Shown here: positions 33,583 through 43,176 of the stretch, piece by piece
How the letters are laid out: every line of letters starts with the position of its first letter
Numbering within the stretch: the stretch's first letter is position 1
Assembly (NCBI GenBank): GCA_965228445.1
Contig: OZ245813.1
Location: forward strand, 186,001 to 250,000
Reading direction: 5' to 3'
Length of the DNA: 64,000 nucleotides
From: Thalassobaculum sp965228445
GTDB lineage: Bacteria > Pseudomonadota > Alphaproteobacteria > Thalassobaculales > Thalassobaculaceae
Made by a program: the position numbers and the translations under genes
Notes under the pieces: model-generated
Databases searched by the model: none
What the model was told of the DNA's origin: nothing
Seen by the model: only the letters and a program-made list of their open reading frames with translations

Positions 33583-36500
33583 GTGCGCTTTTCGCTACGG
33601 ACACTGACGTTGGGCCTCGTTAGCCTGCTCTTTCTGGCGGGCGCGTTCGGCATTGCCGCAACGGCCTGGGTCAACCATCGGGTTGAGGAGACCCAGGAGA
33701 GCTGGGATGCCTATCGCGACGCCAGTTCGGTGCGCGGCCGGTCGCTGGTCGAGATCACCGACCGGCTGGGCTACGGCGGCGCGATCCATAATCTTCTGAA
33801 TTTCGTCCTGCGCGGCGACGACGTCTATATCGACGACCTGAACGCCGCCCTGGCGGCCGTCCGCTCGGCGATCGACCGCTATCACACGGTCGACCTCACG
33901 CCGAAGGAAAGGGCCGCCCTGCGGGAGATCGACGACCTCGTCGACGTGCTCTACGACCGCGCCGAGCTCGCCCAGGTGATGCGGGCCTACGGCAATTCGC
34001 CGAAGGACACCGCCCGGGCGATGGCGTTGTGGACGCCCGGCGCGCTGCTCGCGCTGGAGGACCTCTACAACGCCGAATCGGCCCGGCGCGCCCTGCATTC
34101 CGAACAGCCGACCAAGCTCGAGCTGCTGCGCGAGTTCCGGCGGGACATCGGCTTCGGCGGCATGATCGACTTCTTCAAGAAACTGGTCCTGCTGGGCGAC
34201 ACCGCCTTCGCGCCGATGGCCCGGCGCGGCGTCGAACTCGGCAGAGACACGCTCGAACGGTACCGCACCCTGCCGCTCAGCGCGCAGGAAGCCGCCGCGC
34301 TGGAGGATATCGACACCACCCTGTATTTCTACGAGCTCAACATCGACATCGCCCGCGACATGGTGGAGACCGGCGCGTCGGCGACGGCGATCGATGCGGC
34401 GGTCGCGGTGGACGACGCCCCGGCGCTGGCGGCCCTGATCTTCCTGGAGAAGGTCGTCGCCGAAGAGGCCAACCAGCTCACCCAGACCATCCAGGGCAAT
34501 CTCGGGGCGGTGTCCCGGCTGACCGACACGCTGGCGGCGATCTTCGCCATCGGCGCCGTCGTACTCGGCGCCATCATCGTCGGCGCGCTCCTGTACGCCG
34601 TGCAGCGCCCGCTGTCGCGCATCTCCGACGCGATGAACCGCATTCCGACCGGTGACCTGTCGCCGATGAAGAGCGAGTCGAGCCGCGTGCGCGAGGTCGC
34701 CGACCTGGCGAGCTCGCTGGATGTGTTCCGGCGCTATGCGTCGGAGCTCGACATGACCGCGGCGATCCTGCACCAGTTCCAGGAGCTGTCGACGGACGCC
34801 TCCCCGACGACGGACGAGCGCATCCGCCGCATCCTGCAACTGGGCGCCGACCATTTCGGCACCGATCTGGGCACCGCCAGCCGGACGACCCCGACCCAGT
34901 ACATCGTCGAGCATTCGGTCGGGTCCGGCGCGGTCCGCCTACCGGGAACGACCTTCGATCTGGACACCACGTACTGTACCCACACCCTGTCCCACAGGAA
35001 GGCGGTCGCCTATCAGGACGTGGCCCAGAGCGAGCTTGCCGATGCCCTGTGTTTCCGCACCTTCGGACGGCGCACCTATATCGGGGCGCCGGTCATCGTC
35101 GAGGGCGAGGTCTACGGCACGATAAACTTCTCCTCCCTGGAGGCGCGCGCGCTCCCGTTCTCCAAGAGCGACCTCGTCCTCGTCGAGATGATGGGCCGCT
35201 GGCTCGGGATGGAGCTGGAGCGCGAGCGGGCGATGAAGCGCCTGTCGAAAGCCCGCGACGCGGCCGAGGAGGGGACAAGGGCCAAGTCGTCCTTCCTGGC
35301 GAACATGAGCCACGAGATTCGCACCCCGCTGAACGGCATCATCGGCTTGAGCCGGCTGCTGGCCCAGACCAGCCTCAACCCCAAGCAGCACGACTACGCC
35401 CAGAAGGTCCTGTACTCGTCGGAGAACCTGCTCGGCATCATCAACGACATCCTCGATTTCTCGAAGATCGAGGCGGGACAGATCTCGATCGAGAACACGG
35501 AGTTCCGGCTGCTGAAGGTGATCGAGTCCGTCACCGCCATGGTGGCCCCGCGGGCGACCGAGAAGGACCTGGAATTCCTGATCAGCGTCGATCCGGATAC
35601 GCCGCAGGAGCTGATCGGCGACCCGCTAAGGCTCGGCCAGATCCTCACCAACCTCTGCTCCAACGCGATCAAGTTCACGACCGAGGGCGAGATCATCGTC
35701 TCGGTGCGGCCGATCAGCGTCGTCGACGGGCAGGTCGAACTGCAGGTGTCGGTCCGCGACAGCGGCGTCGGCATGACCCCGGAGCAGGTCAACCAGATCT
35801 TCCGCCCCTTCACCCAGGCCGACGTCTCGACCACGCGGAAATTCGGCGGCACGGGGCTCGGCCTCACCATCTCCAAGGAGCTGGCCGAGCGGATGGACGG
35901 CCGCATCTGGGTCGAGTCCGAGCATGGCGTCGGCTCCACCTTCCACTTCACGGTCCGTCTGGCGCTGGGCACCAGCCGGGCGAAGCCGCAGGCGGTCCTG
36001 CCGGCCGATCTGCGCGGCCTGCGGATTCTCGTGGTCGACGACAACGAGATGGCCCGTCTCGTCATCGGCGACACCCTGCGGGCCATGGGCTTCGAGGTCG
36101 ATGTGGCGGCGGACGGCCCGTCTGCGCTGCGCCGCATCAGTTCCGACCGGGACGAGCTGAGCTACAACATCGTTCTGATGGACTGGATGATGCCGGGGAT
36201 GGACGGGCTGGAGACGGCCCGCAGGATCCTGGAGAACTGCGGCGACGGCCCGCATCCGGCGACCATTCTGGTCTCCGCCTACATGCCGGATGAAGCCGTG
36301 ATGGCGGCGACCGAGTCCGGCCTGTCCGGCTATGTCGCAAAGCCGGTCAACCAGTCCACGCTGTTCGATTCCATCGCCACGGCAGTGGGCCAGCGCACCG
36401 GCCAGCGCTACGCCCGCAAGACGACCAGCCAGCGCCCGCCGATGACGGTGCTGCCGGGGCTGCGCGTGCTGCTGGCCGAGGACAACGAGATCAACCAGGA

Positions 36501-37497
36501 GGTCGCGGTCGCCGTGCTCCGGCAGCAGGGCGTGCAGGTCGACGTGGTCGACAATGGCCAGGACGCGGTCGCGCGGGCGCTGGAGGCCGGGCCGGAGCAT
36601 TACGACGCGGTGCTCATGGACGTGCAGATGCCGATCATGGACGGGCTCGAGGCGACCCGGCGGATCAAGGGCGACAGCCGGTTCGCCGACCTTCCAATCA
36701 TCGCCATGACGGCGCATGCGCTGGAGGAGGAGCGCCAGAAGTGCTTCGCCGCCGGCATGTGCGACCACGTCGCCAAGCCGCTCGGCGAGGACAAGCTGTT
36801 CGAGGCGCTGGCCCGCCACTGCCAGGCCGGGGACGGCCGGGTGGTCGCGGGCGCGGACGCGGCGGCCGGTCAGGCCGGGGCCCCGGTTCCGGAGTCCTCG
36901 ATGACGGTCGACGTGGACAGTCTGACGGCCATCGACGCGACCGAGCTGCGCCGGTCCTTGCCGGACGACCTGATCTCGCGGCTGCTTCTGAAGTTCCGCG
37001 ACGGGCAGGTCGATACCGGGAACACGCTGCAACAGGCCCTGGCGGAGGGCGACCTCGATCAGGTCCGCCGCGCCGCTCATCAGATCCGGGGGGTCTCCGG
37101 TAACCTTCGGGCGCTGGCGGTCTTCGAGGCGGCCAAGGCGCTTGAACTGAGGATCGACGCGGGTGCGGAGGATGATGCCGCGGCGGTCGGCGACCTGGTG
37201 CGGGACCTCACCGATGCGCTCGCCACGCTGATCGCCGATATCGACGCCGCGACCGCCGAGGACGCGCCGGGGGACAATCTGGTGCCCTTCCCCAACAAGG
37301 CTGCGCCGTCGGATATCCGGGCACTGGTCGAGCAGCTTCGGTCCGGCGCCATGGAGGCCGAGGACACCTGGCGGTCGCTGGAGCCGGCGCTGCGGGCCCA
37401 GGACGGGACCGTGGCCGAGCAGGTGGCGGCGGCGATCGACGACTTGGACTATGGCACGGCAGCCAGCAAACTGAGCACCTTGCTGACCACGGCATGA
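33583..37497 (+). CDS. Large hybrid sensor kinase with duplicated periplasmic sensor, GAF, two receivers and HPt
   Basis: 1304 residues. Order: membrane helix 8-28; periplasmic region 30-310 with two copies of a G(Y/F)GGxI-type motif (LGYGGAIHNLLNFVLRGDD at 62-80 and IGFGGMIDFFKKLVLLGDT at 189-207); membrane helix about 317-340; HAMP; GAF (about 395-545); HisKA with His577 (ANMSHEIRTPLNGIIGL); HATPase (KFGGTGLGLTISKEL); receiver 1 (LRILVVDDNEM, VLMDWMMPGMDG); receiver 2 (LRVLLAEDNEIN, VLMDVQMPIMDG); HPt (AAHQIRGVSGNLR). The start is a GTG with GGAGG 7 nt upstream. A REC-GGDEF gene follows by 13 bp and is the likely output. Confidence 0.93.
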   Translation: MRFSLRTLTLGLVSLLFLAGAFGIAATAWVNHRVEETQESWDAYRDASSVRGRSLVEITDRLGYGGAIHNLLNFVLRGDDVYIDDLNAALAAVRSAIDRYHTVDLTPKERAALREIDDLVDVLYDRAELAQVMRAYGNSPKDTARAMALWTPGALLALEDLYNAESARRALHSEQPTKLELLREFRRDIGFGGMIDFFKKLVLLGDTAFAPMARRGVELGRDTLERYRTLPLSAQEAAALEDIDTTLYFYELNIDIARDMVETGASATAIDAAVAVDDAPALAALIFLEKVVAEEANQLTQTIQGNLGAVSRLTDTLAAIFAIGAVVLGAIIVGALLYAVQRPLSRISDAMNRIPTGDLSPMKSESSRVREVADLASSLDVFRRYASELDMTAAILHQFQELSTDASPTTDERIRRILQLGADHFGTDLGTASRTTPTQYIVEHSVGSGAVRLPGTTFDLDTTYCTHTLSHRKAVAYQDVAQSELADALCFRTFGRRTYIGAPVIVEGEVYGTINFSSLEARALPFSKSDLVLVEMMGRWLGMELERERAMKRLSKARDAAEEGTRAKSSFLANMSHEIRTPLNGIIGLSRLLAQTSLNPKQHDYAQKVLYSSENLLGIINDILDFSKIEAGQISIENTEFRLLKVIESVTAMVAPRATEKDLEFLISVDPDTPQELIGDPLRLGQILTNLCSNAIKFTTEGEIIVSVRPISVVDGQVELQVSVRDSGVGMTPEQVNQIFRPFTQADVSTTRKFGGTGLGLTISKELAERMDGRIWVESEHGVGSTFHFTVRLALGTSRAKPQAVLPADLRGLRILVVDDNEMARLVIGDTLRAMGFEVDVAADGPSALRRISSDRDELSYNIVLMDWMMPGMDGLETARRILENCGDGPHPATILVSAYMPDEAVMAATESGLSGYVAKPVNQSTLFDSIATAVGQRTGQRYARKTTSQRPPMTVLPGLRVLLAEDNEINQEVAVAVLRQQGVQVDVVDNGQDAVARALEAGPEHYDAVLMDVQMPIMDGLEATRRIKGDSRFADLPIIAMTAHALEEERQKCFAAGMCDHVAKPLGEDKLFEALARHCQAGDGRVVAGADAAAGQAGAPVPESSMTVDVDSLTAIDATELRRSLPDDLISRLLLKFRDGQVDTGNTLQQALAEGDLDQVRRAAHQIRGVSGNLRALAVFEAAKALELRIDAGAEDDAAAVGDLVRDLTDALATLIADIDAATAEDAPGDNLVPFPNKAAPSDIRALVEQLRSGAMEAEDTWRSLEPALRAQDGTVAEQVAAAIDDLDYGTAASKLSTLLTTA

Positions 37498-37510
37498 TGG
37501 CGGGAGCGCG

Positions 37511-38440
37511 ATGAACTCCGACCTCGATATCTCCAGCTTCCGCGTTCTCATCGTCGATGACGCACGGGAGAATGTGCGGATCCTGGCGTCGATCCTGAAG
37601 GATGTGGCTTCGGTCTCGTTCTCGCTGGGCGGCCAGGACGCCCTGACCAAGGCGAGCGAGACCCTGCCGGATCTGATCCTGCTCGATATCGAGATGCCGG
37701 ACATGAACGGCCACGAGGTGATCACGCGGCTTAAGGGCGATCCGCGTACCGCGCTGATCCCGGTGATCTTCGTGACCAGCCATGCGGATGTCGAGGACGA
37801 GGAGGCGGGGCTGCGCCTGGGGGCGATCGACTACATCACCAAGCCGTTCAATCCCTCGATCGTCCGGGTGCGGGTCCGCAACCAGCTCATGCTGCGCGCC
37901 TATGCCAAGCAGCTCGAAGGCATGAATGTCGAGCTGGAGCGTCTGGCCACCACCGATTCCCTGACCGGCCTCGCCAACCGCCGCGCCTTCCGCGAGCGGA
38001 TGACCCAGGAGCTCCGCAGGCTCGACCGGTATGGCGGCGAGGCCTGTCTGATGATGATGGATCTCGACCACTTCAAGACCGTCAACGATTCCTACGGGCA
38101 CGATGCCGGCGACGCGGTGCTGCGCGAGGTGTCGCAGCGGATCGCCAGCCAGCTGCGGGAGACGGACACCTTCGGCCGGCTGGGCGGAGAGGAGTTCGCG
38201 GTTCTGGCGGCCGGGATCCCGGTCGCCCAGGGCGCCATGGTGGCGGAGCGGGTGCTCAACATCGTCCGCGAGGCGCCGGTGGTCTGGAACGGGTTGGAGA
38301 TCGCGGTGACGACCAGCATCGGCATGACCCCGCTGCGGGCCGGGGACGGCTCGATCGACGCGGCCCTGGCGCGGGCCGATCAGGCGCTCTACGCCAGCAA
38401 GAACGCCGGCCGCGACCGCGTCGAGGTCCGCGCGGCGTAA
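37511..38440 (+). CDS. Response regulator diguanylate cyclase (REC-GGDEF)
   Basis: 309 residues. The receiver (about 9-125) has acidic D16/D17 (LIVDDARENV), phospho-acceptor Asp59 (LILLDIEMPDMNG) and Lys111 (YITKPF). The GGDEF domain (about 145-308) has an intact active site GGEEF (225-229) and an inhibitory I-site RETD (216-219) placed exactly five residues before it, so it should make cyclic-di-GMP with product inhibition. It lies 13 bp after the large hybrid kinase, the presumed phosphodonor through its HPt domain. Confidence 0.94.
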   Translation: MNSDLDISSFRVLIVDDARENVRILASILKDVASVSFSLGGQDALTKASETLPDLILLDIEMPDMNGHEVITRLKGDPRTALIPVIFVTSHADVEDEEAGLRLGAIDYITKPFNPSIVRVRVRNQLMLRAYAKQLEGMNVELERLATTDSLTGLANRRAFRERMTQELRRLDRYGGEACLMMMDLDHFKTVNDSYGHDAGDAVLREVSQRIASQLRETDTFGRLGGEEFAVLAAGIPVAQGAMVAERVLNIVREAPVVWNGLEIAVTTSIGMTPLRAGDGSIDAALARADQALYASKNAGRDRVEVRAA

Positions 38441-38609
38441 CCCCGTTGCTGCGCTGCGAAGGCCGCGGCGCCCGATGCGGCAGCCCCGAAGAACCAAGCA
38501 ATATTGCGTCTTTATTGCACGCGTCCATGGACTGCGGCAGCATGGGCTTGCCACGGTGCACAAACCCATATGCGCCGGTATCCGCAATGACAGGGACAGG
38601 GGTGGTGTC

Positions 38610-39641
38610 ATGAAAAAGAGTTTCCCGATGAGCCGGGCCGGCTGGACCCGACGCAGCGTGCTGGGCGCGTCCGGTGCCGCGATGGCGGCCGGTCTGCTGA
38701 CCAGCCCGTCGCGTCTGTTCGCGGCCGAGCCGATCAAGACCGCCGGCATCTACACCGTCCCGGTCGAGCAGCAGTGGGTGAGCCGCATCCACAAGGCCGC
38801 CGAGGCGGCCCAGGCGGCCGGTGAGGTGACCTATACCTTCTCCGAAAACACCGCCAACACCGACTATCCCCGCGTCATGCGCGAGTATGCCGAGCAGGGC
38901 GTGAAGCTGATCGTCGGTGAGATCTTCGGCGTCGAGCAGGAGGCCCGCGAGGTCACCCTGGAATATCCGGACGTCGCCTTCCTGATGGGCTCCAGCTTCC
39001 TGGAGGACCCGGCCTATCCGAACCTGTCCGTCTTCGACAACTACATTCAGGACGCTTCGTATCTCTCTGGTATCATTGCCGGATCGATGACGAAGAGCGG
39101 CAATATCGGCATGGTCGGCGGCTTCCCGATCCCCGAGGTGAACCGGCTGATGCACGCCTTCATGGCGGGGGCGAAGGAGATGAACCCGGACATCAAGTTC
39201 CAGGTCAGCTTCATCGGCTCCTGGTTCGATCCGCCCAAGGCGAAGGAGACCGCCTACGCCATGATCGAGAACGGCGCCGACGTGCTCTATGCCGAGCGGT
39301 TCGGCGTGTCCGACGCCGCCCAGGAGAAGGGCATTCTCGCCATCGGCAACGTGATCGATACCCAGCCGGACTATCCGGAGACGGTTGTCGCCTCGGCCCT
39401 GTGGCATTTCGAGCCGACCTTCAATGCCGCGCTGGCCAAGGTGAAGGACGGCTCGTTCAAGGCCGCCAATTACGGCCCGTACTCCTTCATGAAGGAAGGC
39501 GGCTGCTCGCTCGCCCCGCTCGGCACCTTCGAGGGCAAGGTCCCGGCCGCGGCCATGGCCCTGGTCGAGAAGCGCGAGGCGGCGATCAAGGCCGGCGAGT
39601 TCACCGTCGAGATCAACGACGAAGAACCGAAGTCGAGCTGA
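38610..39641 (+). CDS. BMP-family ABC transporter substrate-binding protein
   Basis: 343 residues with a twin-arginine leader (GWTRRSVLGASGAAMAAG, cleavage likely after LFA). The mature protein follows the basic-membrane-protein (BMP/PnrA) pattern: IYTVPVEQQWVSRIHKA, FSENTANTDYPRVM, VGEIFGVEQEA and SGIIAGSMTKSGNIGMVGGFPI. These receptors usually bind nucleosides or purine/pyrimidine bases. It is the first gene of a five-gene importer-deaminase operon; its stop overlaps the ATPase start by one base (TGATG). A perfect GCAATATTGC palindrome lies about 100 bp upstream (38498-38507). Confidence 0.9.
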   Translation: MKKSFPMSRAGWTRRSVLGASGAAMAAGLLTSPSRLFAAEPIKTAGIYTVPVEQQWVSRIHKAAEAAQAAGEVTYTFSENTANTDYPRVMREYAEQGVKLIVGEIFGVEQEAREVTLEYPDVAFLMGSSFLEDPAYPNLSVFDNYIQDASYLSGIIAGSMTKSGNIGMVGGFPIPEVNRLMHAFMAGAKEMNPDIKFQVSFIGSWFDPPKAKETAYAMIENGADVLYAERFGVSDAAQEKGILAIGNVIDTQPDYPETVVASALWHFEPTFNAALAKVKDGSFKAANYGPYSFMKEGGCSLAPLGTFEGKVPAAAMALVEKREAAIKAGEFTVEINDEEPKSS

Positions 39642-41188
39642 TGCCGTCCGATCCGGGGGCGCGGGCTGTCCTGCGCCTCCGCAACATCACCAAGCGGTTC
39701 GGCCCACTGACCGCCAACGACGCGATCACATTCGACCTGCACGAGGGCGAGGTGATCGCGCTGCTGGGCGAAAACGGCGCCGGCAAGACTACCTTGATGA
39801 ACATCCTGTTCGGCCACTACACGGCCGACGAGGGCGAGATCGAGGTCTTCGGCCATGCCCTGCCGCCGGGCAACCCGCGCGCCGCCCTGGAGGCGGGCGT
39901 GGGCATGGTGCACCAGCATTTCACCCTGGCCGACAACCTCTCCGTCCTGGACAACATCATCCTGGGCACCGAGCCGCTGTGGCGGCTGGGGACGGGCAAG
40001 GCCGCCGCACGGGCCCGCATCGCCCAGCTCAGCCGCGATTTCGGGCTCGCCGTGCACCCGGACGCCAAGGCCGGCACGCTCAGCGTCGGCGAGCGCCAGC
40101 GGGTGGAGATCCTGAAGGCGCTGTACCGCGACGCCCGTATCCTCATCCTGGACGAGCCGACGGCCGTTCTGACGCCGCAGGAGACGGACGACCTGTTCGC
40201 CACCCTGCGCAAGGCGGTGGCGCGCGGCCTGTCGATCATCTTCATCTCCCACAAGATGCACGAGGTGCTGGCGATCTCGTCGCGGGTGCTGGTGCTGCGC
40301 CACGGCAGACTGGTGGGCGAGGTGGTGACGGCCGGGACCGACCGCCACCGGCTCGCGCACATGATGGTCGGCTCCGAGATCACCGCGCCCGAGGTCGGCG
40401 GGGCGGCGCCCGGCGCGGTGCTGCTGCGGCTGCGCGAGGTCTCCACGACACCGGTCGGCAATGCGGTTGGACTGCGCGCCCTGTCCCTCGATCTGCGGGC
40501 CGGACAGATCACAGGTCTGGCCGGGGTGTCGGGCAACGGACAGGCGGCCCTGGGCGATCTGATCGCCGGCGAGACGGTCCCGGCATCGGGTGTGTTAGAG
40601 GTCGGCGGCGAAGACGTCGCCGCTTGGACCCCGCGCGCCGCGCTGGACGCGCGCATCGGCCGCATCCCGGAGGACCGGCACCGCACCGGCACGATCTCGG
40701 ATTTCACGTTGTCTGAGAATTCTGTTCTGGAAGCGTATGAAAAAGAACCGTTTTCCAAGCGTGGATGGTTCGACTGGAAGGCGGTCGACCGGCACACGCG
40801 GGCGATCATCGAGCGTTACGACGTGCGCTGCCCCGGACCCGACGCGCGCATCCGGCTGCTGTCCGGCGGCAATATGCAGAAGCTGATCCTCGGCCGCGCC
40901 CTGGAGGCCGACCCGAAGATCATCCTCGCCGTCCAGCCGGTGCGCGGGCTCGATATCGGCGCCGTCACCTATGTGCAGAACCGGCTGATCGAGGCGCGGG
41001 ACGCCGGCGCGGCGGTGCTGCTGATTTCCGAGGACCTGGACGAGATCCTGACGCTGGCCGACGTGATCCACGTGATCTCCGAGGGCCGCCTGTCGCCGGC
41101 CTTCGCGCGGGGGACCAAGACCCCGGCGGAGTTGGGCGTGTGGATGGCGGGCCAAGGCTATGACGGGGAACATGGCCATGCGGCTTGA
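39641..41188 (+). CDS. ABC transporter ATP-binding protein, two-domain nucleoside/sugar type
   Basis: 515 residues with two nucleotide-binding domains. The first has Walker A GENGAGKTT, signature LSVGERQRVEILKAL and Walker B ILILDEPTAVLTP. The second (from about 265) has the degenerate Walker A GVSGNGQAAL, signature LLSGGNMQKLILGRAL and Walker B IILAVQPVRGLD, as usual in this class. It powers the two permeases encoded next. Around 40701-40760 there is a stretch of A/T-rich codons unlike the rest of the gene. Confidence 0.93.
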   Translation: MPSDPGARAVLRLRNITKRFGPLTANDAITFDLHEGEVIALLGENGAGKTTLMNILFGHYTADEGEIEVFGHALPPGNPRAALEAGVGMVHQHFTLADNLSVLDNIILGTEPLWRLGTGKAAARARIAQLSRDFGLAVHPDAKAGTLSVGERQRVEILKALYRDARILILDEPTAVLTPQETDDLFATLRKAVARGLSIIFISHKMHEVLAISSRVLVLRHGRLVGEVVTAGTDRHRLAHMMVGSEITAPEVGGAAPGAVLLRLREVSTTPVGNAVGLRALSLDLRAGQITGLAGVSGNGQAALGDLIAGETVPASGVLEVGGEDVAAWTPRAALDARIGRIPEDRHRTGTISDFTLSENSVLEAYEKEPFSKRGWFDWKAVDRHTRAIIERYDVRCPGPDARIRLLSGGNMQKLILGRALEADPKIILAVQPVRGLDIGAVTYVQNRLIEARDAGAAVLLISEDLDEILTLADVIHVISEGRLSPAFARGTKTPAELGVWMAGQGYDGEHGHAA

Positions 41189-42227
41189 GCCTGTCGCCGA
41201 TCCGGGCTGGTCTCGGACTCTGGGCCTGCCGGCCATCGCACTCGGCGGGACGGTGGCGATCGCCATGGCCCTGGCGCTGGTGGCGGGGTCCAACCCGGTC
41301 GCCGTGCTCGGCCTGATCGTGAAAGGCGCGGTCGGCTCCAAGTTCGCGCTGCTGGAGACCCTGAACCGGGCCACGCCGCTGATCTTCACCGGCCTCGCCG
41401 TCGCGGTCGCGTTTCGGGCCAAGCTCTGGAACATCGGGGCCGAGGCGCAGCTCTATATGGGCGCGCTGCTGGCGGTGGTGCTGGGCACCGGCCTGTTGCC
41501 GCTGCCGGCCGTCGCGCTGATCCCGATACTGATGGCGGTGGCCATTGCCGGCGGGGCGCTGATGCTGCTCGGCCCGGCCATCCTGAAGACCCGGCTCGGC
41601 GTGGACGAGGTGGTGACCACGCTGCTGCTGAACTTCGTGATGATCCTGTTCGTGTCCATGCTGCTGGAGGGCCCGTTGAAGGACCCAATGGGCATGGGCT
41701 GGCCGAAATCGGAACGCCTGGTGGCGGAGGCCCGGCTGCCGCGCATCGTCGACGGGCTGCGGCTGCATTGGGGTTTCGGCCTCGCTCTGATCTGCGCCGT
41801 CCTCGTCTGGGTGATGCAGACCCGAACCACGCTCGGCTACGAGATCCGGGCCGTCGGCCTGAACCAGCGCGCCGCCGCCTTCGCCGGCATCCCGGTGACC
41901 AGGGTGGTGATCAAGACCGCGCTGATCTCGGGCGGCCTCGCCGGTCTCGCCGGCTTTTCGGAAGTGGCGGGGCTGAAGGGCAGCCTAACCTTGGATCTGA
42001 GCCCGGGCTTCGGCTACACCGGCATCATCGTCGCGATGCTGGCGCTGCTGAACCCGCTGGGCGTGATCGTCTCGGCCCTGTTCGTGGCCGGCATCTTCGT
42101 CGGCGCCGACAGCATGAGCCGGGCGGCCGCCGTGCCGACCTATATCGCCGACATCCTGCTCGCCTCCGCACTTTTGCTGATGGTGCTGGCGATCATGCTG
42201 ACGCGCTTCCGCGTGGTGAGGGGGTAG
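41160..42227 (+). CDS. ABC transporter permease, nucleoside/simple-sugar type (first subunit)
   Basis: 355 residues, about nine to ten membrane helices. It shows LIFTGLAVAVAFRAKLWNIGAEAQLYMGAL and later YEIRAVGLNQRAAAFAGIPV, marks of the nucleoside-importer permeases. The start at 41160 overlaps the ATPase gene by 29 bp; 41172 and 41178 are in-frame alternatives. It forms the channel with the next gene product. Confidence 0.92.
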   Translation: MTGNMAMRLEPVADPGWSRTLGLPAIALGGTVAIAMALALVAGSNPVAVLGLIVKGAVGSKFALLETLNRATPLIFTGLAVAVAFRAKLWNIGAEAQLYMGALLAVVLGTGLLPLPAVALIPILMAVAIAGGALMLLGPAILKTRLGVDEVVTTLLLNFVMILFVSMLLEGPLKDPMGMGWPKSERLVAEARLPRIVDGLRLHWGFGLALICAVLVWVMQTRTTLGYEIRAVGLNQRAAAFAGIPVTRVVIKTALISGGLAGLAGFSEVAGLKGSLTLDLSPGFGYTGIIVAMLALLNPLGVIVSALFVAGIFVGADSMSRAAAVPTYIADILLASALLLMVLAIMLTRFRVVRG

Positions 42228-42230
42228 GCG

Positions 42231-43175
42231 GTGGAGATCCTCGACATCCTGATCTCGGCCAGCTTCTGGGCGGCGGCCGTGCGGATCGCCAGCCCGCTGA
42301 TCTTCGCCACCCTGGGCGAGCTGATCTGCGAGCGCGCCGGGGTGCTGAATCTCGGCATCGAGGGCATCATGGTGGTCGGCGCCTTCGCCGGCTGGATGGC
42401 GGTTTATTCCGGCACCGATCTCTGGGTCGGGGTCGGCGTGGCCATGGCGGCGGGGATGCTGTTCGGCCTGCTGCACGCGATCCTGTCCGTGCCCTTCGGC
42501 CTCAGCCAGCACGTGGTCGGCCTCGGCATCACCCTGCTGGCGACGGCGTCGACCTATTTCGCCTATCGAGTCGCCCTGCCGCAGGTCACCAACCCGCCGC
42601 GGATCGAGGCGTTCAAGGAGCTGCCGATCCCGGTGCTCTCCGACATCCCGGTTATCGGCCCCGCGCTGTTCGCCCAGACGCCGCTGACCTATCTCGCCTT
42701 CGTCACCGCCGCATTGGTCGCCTTCGTCCTCTATCGGACCCCGCTGGGTCTGGCGGTGCGGGCGGTCGGCGAGAACCCGCATTCGGTGGAAGCCCAGGGC
42801 TTGTCGGTGACCGCCCTGCGCATGGGGGCGGTGGTCGTCGGCTCCGGCCTGATGGGGGTGGGCGGGGCCTTCCTCACCATGTCGGCCTTCAACTCGTTCT
42901 TCTTCGAGATGGTCAACGGCCGCGGCTGGATATGCATCGCGCTGGTGGTGTTCGGCGCCTGGAAGCCGGGCAAGGCGCTGCTCGGCGCCCTGCTGTTCGC
43001 CGCCTTCGACGCCCTGCAGATCCGGCTGCAGCAGACCTCGCTGGGGGCCGATATTCCCTACCAGATTTTCCTGATGATGCCGTATCTCCTGTCGATCTTG
43101 GCGCTGGTGGTGATGTCGCGCCGGGCCGAGGTGCCGGCGGCGCTGATGGTGCCGTTCAACAGGGGAGAGCGCTGA
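42231..43175 (+). CDS. ABC transporter permease, nucleoside/simple-sugar type (second subunit)
   Basis: 314 residues, about eight membrane helices, GTG start. Typical segments are RIASPLIFATLGELICERAGVLNLGIEGIM near the N-terminus and VRAVGENPHSVEAQGLSVTALR in the cytoplasmic coupling loop. It is tightly packed with the permease upstream (3-bp gap) and the deaminase downstream (1-bp gap), so all belong to one operon. Confidence 0.93.
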   Translation: MEILDILISASFWAAAVRIASPLIFATLGELICERAGVLNLGIEGIMVVGAFAGWMAVYSGTDLWVGVGVAMAAGMLFGLLHAILSVPFGLSQHVVGLGITLLATASTYFAYRVALPQVTNPPRIEAFKELPIPVLSDIPVIGPALFAQTPLTYLAFVTAALVAFVLYRTPLGLAVRAVGENPHSVEAQGLSVTALRMGAVVVGSGLMGVGGAFLTMSAFNSFFFEMVNGRGWICIALVVFGAWKPGKALLGALLFAAFDALQIRLQQTSLGADIPYQIFLMMPYLLSILALVVMSRRAEVPAALMVPFNRGER

Positions 43176-43176
43176 G

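Noticed and set aside
38441..38609. Purine or other riboswitch before the nucleobase importer
   Set aside because: No conserved aptamer core could be read in the 169-bp leader; only a short GCAATATTGC palindrome is present.
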